This document shows, piece by piece, positions 1-12,300 of a DNA stretch of 64,000 nucleotides. Both the position numbers and the translations under genes were made by a program. Source of the stretch: Temnothorax longispinosus (taxonomy: Eukaryota; Arthropoda; Insecta; Hymenoptera; Formicidae); NCBI RefSeq assembly GCF_030848805.1, contig NC_092369.1, positions 11,879,199-11,943,198 on the forward strand. Direction: 5' to 3'. Within the stretch, counting starts at the first letter, position 1; each line of letters begins with the position of its first letter. The notes below the pieces were generated by a model, which saw only the letters and a list, made by a program, of their open reading frames with translations, searched no databases and was not told the origin of the DNA.

Positions 1-586
1 GCCGTACCGCCGTGTGATTGGCCGCGACGGTGATTTCAGGCTCCACGACAACTTCGGTGATTACGCATTTCACCGTGAACGTGTGTTTGCTGGAATCCGC
101 AGGTTCCTCCACTATTACCCGATGATAGTACATCTTCTGACCCTGCGTCATCAAAATTCATAATCCCGATACAAAACGTTATATCCCGTATTATGTAAAT
201 GCAGAGGTTTCCGCGCGACCTTTTAAGGCGGAGTACGTTAACGCAACAGTTGAGAATTAAGTCGGAATTTTGTTAAATAAAATTATGGTTTACCGTGACT
301 TTGTTGACGACTCTTGTAATGCCGCACCGTAACATGTCCTGTTCCAGCAGCGATAATTTAAACGTGGCTACGCCATCGTGAAACTGCGGCTTACAAGCCT
401 CGTCTGCAAAAGTAGAAATTTCGTTGTGAGTCATAATTTGATTTACTCCCAAGTGCCAAACGTAAAATGTTTGAATATATTCACCCGGAAAATGCTTGAA
501 TTGCTGGAGATATATCTTCGCCTGCGGACTACTCCTCACTATATCCACTTCCATCAATTGCTTGGTACATCTTACTTTGCTTTGCA
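1..586 (-). CDS. ZP-domain protein, exons 2-4 (partial; continues beyond the left edge)
   Basis: Three minus-strand exons read 586-485, 403-294 and 142-1. They are joined by GT-AG introns (donor GTGAAT with acceptor TTTTGCAG, then donor GTAAAC with acceptor GACGCAG), and the phases agree. The product starts VQSKVRCTKQLMEVDI and contains CKPQFHDGVATFKLSL, CGITRVVNKVTGQKMYYHRV and FTVKC. This Cys pattern and the RVVNKVTG/YYHR motif are those of the N-terminal half of a zona pellucida domain, used by insect apical extracellular matrix proteins to polymerise. Exon 2 begins with two bases that complete the codon left open by the signal-peptide exon at 16849-16921. The rest of the ZP domain and any membrane anchor lie left of the window. 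I cannot say which insect ZP family member this is. Domain call is confident; gene identity is open. Confidence 0.85.
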
Positions 587-1083
587 CTGAAACATAAACA
601 TGAATATTTTATAAGAAACACGGAAACACTTTTGCAAAATATGAGTGATTTAAAATATTTATTTTCAAGAAGCTTAAAGTGAAAGAATAGGAAAAATTAT
701 ATAGAACGTTTCTAAAATATATATACGATTGAATTAGTCTTCTTGTAAAACATTAAAAAATTTTTCGCTACTTCTTATATCTTACGATCTTTATATGCAA
801 TTAATATTAATCATCGCTTGAATCGATACTTAAAATATATATCTGGATAAGAGAGAGAGGAATTTTCAAGACAATTTACGATTTTGCTTTATGGAAGAAT
901 GAGAAGTTAGCCACATCCGCAAACTAAGTTGCTGTATACCACGATAATTGCCCCATAAAGTCGTAAACGTCTCGACCTTGAAAAGCGAAGAGCGCAGCGA
1001 TGCGCTCGGGAAATGTGTGATGATGCATATCCCACTGGGTTAGACCCTGTTTATTCGCGGAATACCATGATAGATACTTTCAC

Positions 1084-1134
1084 CGTTACCGCGGATGACG
1101 TCAAGCCACGTATCGAGAGGAACGCGTCCTAATC
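1084..1134 (-). other. candidate symmetric 51-base exon inside ZP intron 1
   Basis: On the minus strand an acceptor (ATCTCAG) precedes 51 bases and a GTGAAA donor follows. Both ends are phase 1, so inclusion between the signal-peptide exon and the ZP exon would keep the frame. It would add GLGRVPLDTWLDVIRGN. The patch is more GC-rich than its flanks. There is no homology evidence, so chance is a real alternative. Confidence 0.2.
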
Positions 1135-4100
1135 CTGAGATAAGTTCAACGAGAGTTATGAGAGATATAAAATAGAAAGTTTACATAATTTTTACAAAGT
1201 AATTCAAGTGCATTGCATCTTTCTCATATGTGCAAGCTCTTTCACCAATTCAGAAAAGAATTCTTTCTTAAACAAAAATGTCACTAAAATACTCTCAAAC
1301 GACCTGTAACGTCATCGAAGATTGTGTCTTCGTGAGCGTCAAAGCAGGAAGCGACGCGGGAACAATCCCGGGGATATCGTCGCGGGTATAATTCAACATT
1401 AATCTCGGAAGATACGCGAGGTAGCAATATTTTCCCCGCACTTAACGCACGCGCTTCGCAGCGAGCCCGGCGCGCATCGGGCAATAATTCACGGTGAGGT
1501 ATCATCGTCACGTGCGCGCAACTGTTAGGGAACGTGGCGAACGTTCCCCCACGACAAGGTGACTGAGGTGAGGACCTAAGCAGTTTCACGCAATGTATCC
1601 GATCCTCGGCTGCATCCCGGAATAGGCAGTCCGGCAACCACCGGCCAAGCCCTCCGTCATGTCGCGATTCCCGATAATGAATGACAGAGTGAACAATCAG
1701 GGACTGTGACGTTTTAATAACGCTCGCGGACGTCGCTGGTATCATTAATTTTCTGCTAGACGTTTCAAGTATAGGCATCGACTTGCTCGAAACAAGCCAA
1801 TTAAATTATAAATTTATTTTCTATTTTTTTTCCTCTAATTTTTTTACTGATCCTTCACACATGTAGCTTAGTTACTTTCCGTTTCACGGAACACAATGCA
1901 GGTCTAATATCACGATAATGGGAGCAGGATAAATAATGCAACTAGTAGCCGAGATGATTCAATGAGAAATAAGATGCCCCGAGCTGAATTTTTACGTGGT
2001 TTAGCAGCTCATTTGATCGCTCGAGGCGATACCAGAATCCAGAGAGAAAGAGAGGAGGCCTTCACGCATGTTCCGCGCGGTCTGCAGAAGTCATCTCGCT
2101 CGCGAGAGGCAAAGATAAACAAGCGTCACGTCGGCTGACAGACGCTGAACGACCGGTAGAATGTTTAATATACATTGTAGGCGAGCGTGCGCATCAGGAA
2201 GTGCACAGAGAGACTGGTGCTTTCTTTTATTTCCTCCGGCAGACAAATTGATGTTCAGCCGGCAGCCGGTCGGGAGTCTGCCGCGCTCGCTGCGCCCGGA
2301 TTGCAGCACTCCGGAGGATTAGCAGGTACTATCTGACAGGCGTTGATCAAGTCCTCGAGTCTGCGAGCCTGCGTGTCGCGTCGTTGCCGACGACGGAGAC
2401 GGAGACGAGCGGACGACGGGCCGAAATGACACGGACGATAAGGCTGCGGAAATCACCCGGGGTGATTTTACGTCGTTTTAATGGGACCATACGTCTCTCC
2501 CCGGCCGGGCCTTCTCGGAACGCAGGAGAGATTATCTCGAATCTCGAGCGTTTTCTCATCTTTATCCATGCGATGCAGTCGCGTCACGCACGAGGATGGT
2601 CACCGCGCGAGGACGGTCTCGAAAGGTACTTCCTCTCTCCTCGACTCGTTGAAATTGTTCTGTCCGCTTAATATGCGCCAACTTGGTGTCATCAGCATAC
2701 TCGCTCACTCGGTGTCGACGGCCAGCGGCGTGACGCGACGACGGACGTCGCATTTTTCTCGGTATTCACGGCGGAAAGAGCCACTTTCATTTTTTTTTTC
2801 AGCGGAGGCCGTCACCTTTGACACAAAACGTGTCGCGAATATTCATCCCCCTCCGCTAATGACTCTCCTCCGATCGTCACCCAGACGCTTATCTGAGCGG
2901 ACTTTATGCAACGTCTGTCAGTCAGACCGTCCCGCGCGCGCAGTTAACGCGTAAATTACGTGACTGCGCAGCGTGTCGCTTTTAAACATCCCTACGAAGC
3001 TACGGCGGTCTTTTCCATTAGCAAGTTTAAGCGTTCTCGCGAAGGTAGCGAAGGCGCGAGTCGCGGCTGATCTTCTGCCGATCTCGGGGAGAAGGAGGTC
3101 CGTGACCTTAGCTTCCCTTCCCCGACCGTCGCTCCCCGCTGAGTTACCACTCTTCGACTTCTTCCTCTTCTTCTTTATCTTCCTTCACCCACTGTTCTTC
3201 CCTTCTTCCTGAGCTTGCCGCGGCAACGTTTTTCCTTTGCGTGGTCACCGTCTTCGAAAGCGACGATCCAATATTACGCTTCCGCGTCTGCATTGTTCTG
3301 TCAGAAAGCTATAAATCGGGCTACTAGATTGGAAACAATTGATGCGCAAAAAAATCTTCGAGCAAGAAAGTCTCAGCGTTATAAAAATTTTATAGCGACA
3401 TTACTCTATCTCTTCTTTCCTTGATATAAGAAATTTTCGAGAACTCAAGAAAGGAACGTACTTTAATTTACTCTGCATCTTCATACAATCTTCGGAGATG
3501 ACGGATTAATTAAACCGAGGCTGAAACTAACTTGCGTTGATGACGCTAGCCTTGAATCGATCAAAATATATCAGGGTAGACCAGAGTTCCTTCGCGTATT
3601 ATTTTCTGCCGCTCTACCCGTCCCGATCGCGAATTTACTTCACATTTACTCCGCCCGGAGATTATTCGCGACCGACGCCGCGCTCACGTACTATCGGGCA
3701 TAATTATCAGCTTCAAATGTGGTGCACTCGCTAATCCCTCGATCTTAGCCCGAGGTCCGTGAACCTGACCTTCTTCCTTCGTTTTTTTCCACGTCGCCGT
3801 TCGCGCCCCTTTTATCCTTCTTTATTATTCGACGTTTCTTATTTCTTCCTGCGCTCTTCTACCATTAAACTATAGAAGGTACTACATACTACCTCCGGTC
3901 CTCTCGTCGATCCTGAGAGAGTTCCGCTTCTTCTTCTTTCCCCCTGCTTCTCTTCCTCCTTCCCCTTTTACAACGCGCTTGCCATACTACCGGCCACCCC
4001 CCGTCGTCTTTCGCGCACTTCGACGCGCCTCCTTCAGCTTGCAAGATTAAGATTTCCGCAAGATAACCGATAATGACCTCCCGACTGATGAGGAGGATTC

Positions 4101-7100
4101 GCGACCTTCGACCTCCTCTTCTTCTTCGTATGCCTTCAACGCATGGGCTCCCGCTTTTCGTACGTTCGCTCGTAAGTCGGACTCATTTCACATTTGCATG
4201 ACCAAAATAAATTTTCTACCGATTCCTCGTAACCCGGTTCACGCGACCCACTCTCTTATGCTCGTTTCCATTATCTTCAACGCGGTTTTTGCCCGACGAG
4301 CTTACCGCACCGCCACTTTACTTTCGTTTTTGTATTCCCGTTAACGCGCCTAAATCCTCTCAAGAGTAACGAGTCCATCATGCTGTAAAACAACGCGTTA
4401 TTTTTAGTCTCATGCCGTTCCCAAGGTAAAAATGATAACGACTTGATTCTAAGAAACGTACCAAATACTTAAGGTTCTTCCCTTTTTCCTCGGCTCGTCC
4501 GATTCTCATTTTCCATTCATATTCCCGTAGTGGTAAAATTCAATATTACTATAAAACCAGCAATCGGCTGCCCAATGACCGGTTTCATCTGCTGATAACA
4601 GTGCCAATTTCCGCTAGCACGACATTTTATTTTGTTCCGTATAGCGCGGAATTCGCAAGAGCGGCTACCTCGTTGCGCTACCGAGAAGAAGCGAAGTAAA
4701 TTGCGCCAATTTACGATCGTCGGAATTACAATAATTTGTAGCCATTACTGCGAAGTGTTAAGATGAGACCCCGAGATGAATAATTACGCTTCTGCGCGGC
4801 TGCGTTCGGGCTCCCGCGAAGATCGAACGTGCAGGAATCGGCGGTCCTGCGTGCAATAACATCTTTTCCGCTTTCCGCGGCGAGGTAAAAATCAACGCGC
4901 TGCCTGCTTATTACGCTTGAACACTTTGTTGTTGTCGGAAGCGATTAAGCTTCAAATAACACAAGCACTAACGTCAAATCGGTTGGTCCTGGAACACAAA
5001 TATTCACGGCAAAAAGACAGACAGTCTCTTCTTCTCTTTCGCGAGGCAGGTATCTCTTGTTGTAACTAGCTATACGCATAAAAATGAAACGATCCTTCAA
5101 TTTTTCTCGTATACGAAAGCGAACAAACCGAACAACGGTAAATGCGACGGTCTTACATTACAGTAATCAATTAATATTCGCGGGGAGTTATCGCGTATGC
5201 GTGCTGGCTGGCGTGGATAACAGTACCGAATGATCGGAAGGAAAAAAGAAATGGATAGCGATTGCGCGCTGCCGGTTTTTCGCGCATTGCGAGCAAAGCG
5301 ACACGTTGACATGACACAAGGAAACTCTTACACGGATGTGACACATCGTATTAACGTTATCTATTAGCATTATCTATTGTAAATTAAACGGATCGTCATC
5401 GGCGCGAACCGGATCGGTGGCACTACAAAAAGCAATCGCGTCGTGCAAATATAAGATACGCATGCAATAACGAGTAGAAAATATAATCTCCGTAATAAGG
5501 GAAATGTATATAGCGCGCACGTGAAGATTACGAATATACTAAGTACGATTATCACTCCGTTTCGCTGTAATTATACCGGATCTGTGAGTGACATTAATCT
5601 GCCATTTAATTTCCGTGAATGTACATAAATCTTTTTGCAAGAATGAGTGCCTCATTTTTTATTTTCATTTGGCTTATTTTTATTTACTCCCGTTATATCT
5701 GCAGCTAGGCTACATATATAGGTTTCGAAAAAGTATAAAGACTATACGAATCGTTAAATGATACGCCTCTTCGTCGTGTAATTACGTTTCGCGTTAAACG
5801 GTATAATTTTCAGCCGCTATTACGTCGCTTATATTTAGTCTCTTCTCTACGGTCTTGCTTAAGAAGCACAAAAATCACATGTAATCGCTTAGATATCTCA
5901 TTTCCTATTTTTATATATCCCATCTTATTAACTTTAATTGTGATTCGTAAACAGAGTGCGGAAGTACTGTTTTCTCCTCTTTCTTTTGGAAAGACTCTTC
6001 GTTGATTCTGCTGATGTACAAAGAAGCTAGCAGCGATCAACAAAATTCGCGGATCACCCTGATCCATTGCAAATCGTATATTAATTACTATGTGACGAAA
6101 TTTAATTGCTGTTTATAATTTTAATGATCGAGACGTCTTCGTCGACAAGGAAGTCGGATAACGCACGAATCACTTGCGTTATCGTTCGCGGGGTATCATG
6201 ATCGGATCATGCGAGTGGGCGCGTAACGGGGGAGGCGAGAAAGGGCGCTGCATAACAGGATCAGAAAGTTCTTAATCAAAGCAATGCAAGTAACGTCGGG
6301 TGATAAAAGAGGAGCGCAGGCGAGCTATGGCGAATACACGCGGTAACGGTGATTCCATTCCGGTTGCTTTTGCCCGCCGCGGCAGTACACGCACGCCGAT
6401 TACAAGGGCCGCCAGCTCGGTAAATCACTGATCATCAGTGATCATTAGCGGCCCACAATTCTGTCGATCGAAACTCCGAGGAAACGACGGAATCGTCGGA
6501 CGGCAGAGGGACCGGTTACGACCGGGTACAGATCGTCGGGGATTAGAGCACGCGAAGGATGAGGCACGTACGTCGATGGATATCTAGTTAGTGCCTTCCT
6601 CGGTACTTTCTCTGCCGACTTCCTGAATCCGACTGGGCTATTATGCCCACCGGGGGAACGATGTTTCGGTTGCAATCGGATTGGCACGGTCTGATGACTT
6701 GATGCAGTTGCAGTAGTTTGCAAGGCAAAATTTTCCGTAAACGATAATTATGAGATAGATCTCTATAAATATGATAATGTAATAAGTTCCGACTAATTAA
6801 TTTAAATATTAATTTAATCATTATCATTAGATTTTAATGCAATAAAGTTTATTTTGACATTAGACATTTATTGCTCCGGCGTCTAATTTACGCGATCCCG
6901 ATTTTCTCAATCAATTATATAATTTTTTAAATAAAAAGTATGCGCGTACCGCATTATTTATATTTTATTTGATTGATTTTATACTTGTTCTCCTTTTACA
7001 TCAAAATCTGAGCATCATGCGAACAATTCCCTTTTGCAAGCTTCCAAAGAAAGATACCACAACTCTGCCGATCGTGTAAAATCTACAAGTTATATCGCGT

Positions 7101-10100
7101 GTGTTATGATTTTTATTTTTAAGCTGGATACGCCACACGCGAAAGGTAAGGAGAATCGCGTGAGATGAGCGAGGCGCGTCCAGTGACAGTAATACAATCC
7201 GATATTCACGGCAAACCGAGCGTCGCGAGCATCGACCGAATGACTACAAATCGCGCGCAGAGGAGAGAGATTCCCTTTAAAAGCGACGGTCGCCTTCGGA
7301 ATTCGATGTTTCTCTCGCTGCGTCGTTAATATCGGCGCTACCGTATGTCGCCGTCGCGAGTAATCGCTAGCGCGGAAACGATCGATCGTCCATCACGTAC
7401 GGACTCTCTCGGAGACCCTGAACGGTTAGAGAAGACGGACGAGTCACACGCAGGACGAATCAGAGAGAAATCTCTAAGAAGCCTCAATCCTTAAAATTGC
7501 TTGGAAACGTTAAACGATTGACATTTCCTCGATGACTAATTTTACCAGTTTTACCAAACTATTTTTCTGTACTATCTTTATGATTTTTTAATACTTAAAT
7601 CACAGCTGTGAAAAAATATCTTCCGTTCTATCCACGATACGTACATCTAGATAATAAAATATTTTTTTACGGAAATTAAATGCCTTTTGACAAGCGTGGC
7701 ACATTAAGTTAAATTAAGGTAACAGTTGGAACGTGTTTAATATTCTGCTTCTTGTTGGAGCCTCTTCTATCTCCCGGAGCGTGTCGGTGAGGGATGCTGC
7801 GAAAATGTAATGAATTATTTATAACGTCACGCGGTATACAAATTATGCGCGCTACCGAGAATTATACCGAGAACCGTTATACGTACGTTTTCGGTAATCC
7901 TGACGACGATTAAGTCGGCGTCCCACGGAGCATAGCCGCACAATTATTTAAACAATTTTATGGCTCGGCAGTGCATAAAACGCTCGCACGTGTCGTTATT
8001 TAGTCCATTGTGCACTTTTCAGATCTGCATTCCGCAGACGCACTATCCGCGAATCGTAGCGAAATTTTTGTGAATTTTTCTCCCGTGAAATTTCTTTCAT
8101 TTCATTCACGGATATTCCATGGCGCAAAAATCATCAATTAATTATCGTTACAGCCAATTTTATTAAATCACATATTACAAGATGTACTTGTATTGCACAA
8201 CAAAATAATTTATATGATTATAAGCCATAAATATATGAGCTTTGATTATAGATTCTCGGATTACATGATTAGTTTTTTCTATTTATTTCTTTTTAATGTT
8301 AAATGATTCGACCAATCAATTCTCGTTTTCTACTTTAGAATGACTGTCGGCATTACGCTGACAAATATCGCCCGATAATCGATCACTTAAAATCGATTTA
8401 CTCTCCAAGAGTAAATCGACTGGATGAGATAAGATCTCGCAGAGGGATAGGATCCTTTGTTATCTCGGATGCTACTACACGCGCGCACGGCTGTCATCTC
8501 CAAGATATCGAATCAAGTCCCCGGAGTTTATCTGACTTCCGGTAGACCGCTTTGTTATCCGGACTGGTGCTAGACGCAGCCCGAGCACGGAATACATTTT
8601 CCAGAGGATACTCGCAGCGCTATCTGATCACAGGATTTAATTGTTTCCTCGAGTCCCTCTTTCCCGCGTAGGTGCTCAGCAAGTTGGAGCACCGCGGTAT
8701 AACGTGGATGCTACGTGGATGCATTAGACATGTATAAAATATATAACAGATAAAGCATCTAGTAAAAAAATCCGCGAGCAGTCCTCGTTATCTTCCTCTC
8801 TAATGACAACGCACCAAGCTTATCTAATGCTATTCTGTGCAATATACCGTTCGTGTTTCTCAACTACTGAACTACTGAAATGTTTCTGAATACGAAGCAG
8901 AGTGTGCCGTTAAAAAGAGTGATTCGCTGCAATAAAATATGACTTTACCAACATTTTACGGTCATTTTTATTAGGCTCGCCTAATTGACTGGTATACGAT
9001 CGTTACATTCATTACTCGAACTTAGAATGTGGGTAAAACGTATACGAGGGCCGCGGCGCCTGATGAAATAATGACGTAGGGATAATTATGGAGTGTGAAT
9101 CATGAGAAAAGGTATAAAAAAATAATGCAATTACGACAAATACGTCAGGGATGGGAAAGAGGATCACGAGACGCAGTAGCACAGCCATAGTCCGTAAATA
9201 CACGTGCAGTGGTATCGGAGCAAGTGTAAATGACGAGCGATAGGAGTAATTATAGGTAATAAACTGAAATGACAGACTATGACGATACACCGTCCGCGCC
9301 GGACACACATTCTCGCTTTTATCCGCCGCTCGATAATTAATAGGCATGCCGATAGCCTCTCATGGAAAACAGATTCACCGTGTTATAAAACGACATTGTC
9401 TTTCCGCTGTTATTTAAATTGTTAAATCGGCTGCGTGCTCTGGTTGTGTCATCTTGCAATTTTCTCTCCGATTAGAGTAACACCGATCATTTTTCGCGAA
9501 CGATCGCGAATAAATCGCTGCGCGATCGGGCGGCCTTGAGTGTAAGCGTTCACTTCGCATTGCGCACTCATGTTTCTACTTTTACTTCTACTTCGTTATA
9601 GATTATTTCGCATTTCACGAGATTTACCTCCCGCTTCTTTAGCGCCGCACGATTATTTGTCTTCATTAGCATTAATTTTCGATTAATCCACAGCTTTATC
9701 AGTACAGTTACATTGAAAATATGGACGCAAATACGTAGCTAAGTGCACTTGCTCAACGTATCGTGCAGCGTGCTTCTGCGAAATGAAAACACGCAATCGG
9801 TCGTCGGTCTCCGTTTAAAATATATTCCAAACATAGTCGTCATAGCGCTTAGTGCATCTTTTTTCGCCGCTTTTGTTAACGCGTATGAATATTAACGTTA
9901 AAGTAATCAAATTAATATAATTTGGATACTGGATATGAAAGAGACTGATCTTCCATTAACTAATCCATTGATTAATCGAAAATTGCAATCGGGAATTTTT
10001 CATTCAAACGTATTTTTAATTCAGATCTCTATATATGTTACGACGTGTCTTTATTAATAAAACAAGAGTGAGCAGCGGATTTGGAAGATCGTTTGCCTGG

Positions 10101-10489
10101 CATCCGCCAAAGAAAAAAAACAATCACGTGTGATTAATGATTAGTTGATTATACACGTGTCTAATGACGAAGTTCGCGTGTAACCTGTGGCTCGCTGCTC
10201 GCCGGATCATTATCAATCATGAAAATGAACGCTCCTGACAGTGAGAAAGAGAGCACAGGGCGTAAGGAAAACAGCGATTTATACGAATTAGTTCTTTTGC
10301 CGAGGAGCAGGAGCAAACCGGTACCGAGGAAAGTAGCAGGATAACACTTCGTGATAAATGACGCAAGTTCGGTGAGCAAACAATTTCGTTCCGCGCATCA
10401 TTCGTTACATCGCGATTGATGCTCCGCGGATGCGGAACACTGTAAAATCGAAGTTTTTCGGTCCTACCGACACGTATCCTCCAGTCTCC

Positions 10490-10546
10490 AGTTGCTACCA
10501 GGAAATGTTTTCGCAATATTTTGCCATACGTTTCCTGGTAGCAACT
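10490..10546. repeat. hairpin: 16-bp perfect inverted repeat
   Basis: AGTTGCTACCAGGAAA at 10490-10505 is matched by its exact reverse complement at 10531-10546, with a 25-base spacer. The stem-loop is small. No flanking target duplication was seen and the function is unknown. Confidence 0.7.
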
Positions 10547-11088
10547 AGATACATTGAGGTCACGTTGTTAATGCTAATGAAAAAAATTGCTTCATTACCG
10601 TTATTAATTGTAATCTCGTCGAGAGAAGCTGAGTCTTTAAAATGCTGCTTCTTCTGGAGATTTCACGATCAAGCCACCCTGTTCGGATGCTTTGAGAGAT
10701 GTACTTTCTTTGATAATTCCAACAATGTGTGTGGAATAGAAGATTTATTTTTAAATCATTTATAAATTAAAACAAAAATTTATGACGAATTGAACGTGGA
10801 CCGCTTCAATGCGCTTAAGCACCGTTTCTCCTAGGCTCACCGTGAAATCTCAAGAATTTTTAAGACAGCCAAAATAATTTAATTAGTGTGTATAACGGAA
10901 TTAATCAGTCTCTGATTAATCCACAGAAAAAATTTAACGTACGTAATGCGTACGTTATTTAAATTATTTAAATGAAAAGGAGCATTAAAAGATCACATTA
11001 GTTATTGCCGAGGATCGCAAAAGTGTTTCCGTTAACATAAAGCAGAGAATTTGTCCCCTTGCGCGCTCTTGTCTGATGGTATCTCCAC

Positions 11089-11126
11089 AGACACACACTC
11101 ACACACATACACACACACACACACAT
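11089..11126. repeat. (CA)n microsatellite
   Basis: An almost pure AC dinucleotide tract interrupted by single T bases. It lies in the ZP intron, and a shorter CA stretch follows near 11231-11250. Confidence 0.9.
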
Positions 11127-12280
11127 GATACACACGATGCGTGCACACGAATCCGTAACACTACGCATGTACCGAGTGACACGCATGCACTCAAGTGGTC
11201 CGACCGGTATCCGCCATATTTGGCTGGGCCCCCCACACACATACACACGTGAAGTACAAACATAAGAACTCCTGAGAGAAGAGGTCATGCTCACAAAAGG
11301 TATCGACGTAAAAATACGATATTCCCCTAGGCAATAATTCGGTGATGACCTCAAAAAATATATAATATATCCGCAGTTTTATAAATATCCAACTGACATA
11401 TCCATCAATAAGTTAGTATAGGAAGAATAATCATTATACATTAAATGTGGTAATTTAAATGCATGAGAGTTATATAAAATTTATATAATTGAAATTTAGA
11501 TTAAGAACATTTAATTAAAATCATAAAGATTTAAAATAGTAAGTGCTTTTACGTTCCATTTAATTTTAATAGATAAAAATCCATTATTATAGCTAACGGC
11601 GAACGCGTTAAAGTACCAATCAGAAAGGGAACGTTCCTACATTGCAACCTGAAGAATAAAAAATAATCGCGAAAAGATATCGTATATTTATGGCTTGGAA
11701 TATGTTAAGATGTGTCATTAAACGCGTGACGAACGGTTCGTCTCTCTCGATGGGTTGGGTCGCCATTCATAAAGCTATCGCAAAAATGACGTGTCAGGGT
11801 TCACTATCCATCCACGTTCTTTTCCTCGTGCCACGTCGAGATAACTGTTCAAGACGTCATTTAATTTGTGAGTTACGAGAAATTGAACGTTTACTGTCGT
11901 TGCCATTTCGCTTCAGGCGCATTCGATATGCCACATTGACCTTCGATCACTTCCTTTTTTGCCTGCGGCAGGAACGCGCGCGGTTATCTTTCACGTATAA
12001 ATAATTACGCAGGAAATATTTGTCCGTCTTGGAATAGCTCATGAAACTAGGGTCACCGAGTGAGAGGACGTTGAAAGGTGTGACGAGAGAGGTGCTGAGA
12101 AGGAAATACGTTAAATGCCGAAGAAACCGAGTACGGGAGGTGCTGTCTAGTCGGCGAAGGAAAAAGATCGCTGCCGATAGAGCACGTCTGGATGGACTGA
12201 CGGAAAAAAGTGTTGCCGTTACGTCAAATACGCACGACAGTGCAACATCGATTATCTGGTACATCAGTGCGGCAATCGAT

Positions 12281-12300
12281 CTCGAGATAGCTATCTCGAG
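12281..12300. repeat. 20-bp perfect palindrome
   Basis: CTCGAGATAGCTATCTCGAG reads identically on both strands. It is isolated, in intronic DNA, with no linked feature. Confidence 0.8.

Noticed and set aside
951..1083. Minus-strand readings near 1 kb containing TQWDMHHHTFPERIAALF
   Set aside because: Looks somewhat protein-like but needs a frame shift to join with its neighbour and has no good acceptor.
1284..1778. 164-codon minus-strand ORF
   Set aside because: Arg/Ser-rich translation of a CpG-rich patch with no motif, signal or splice partner; typical of chance open frames in such DNA.
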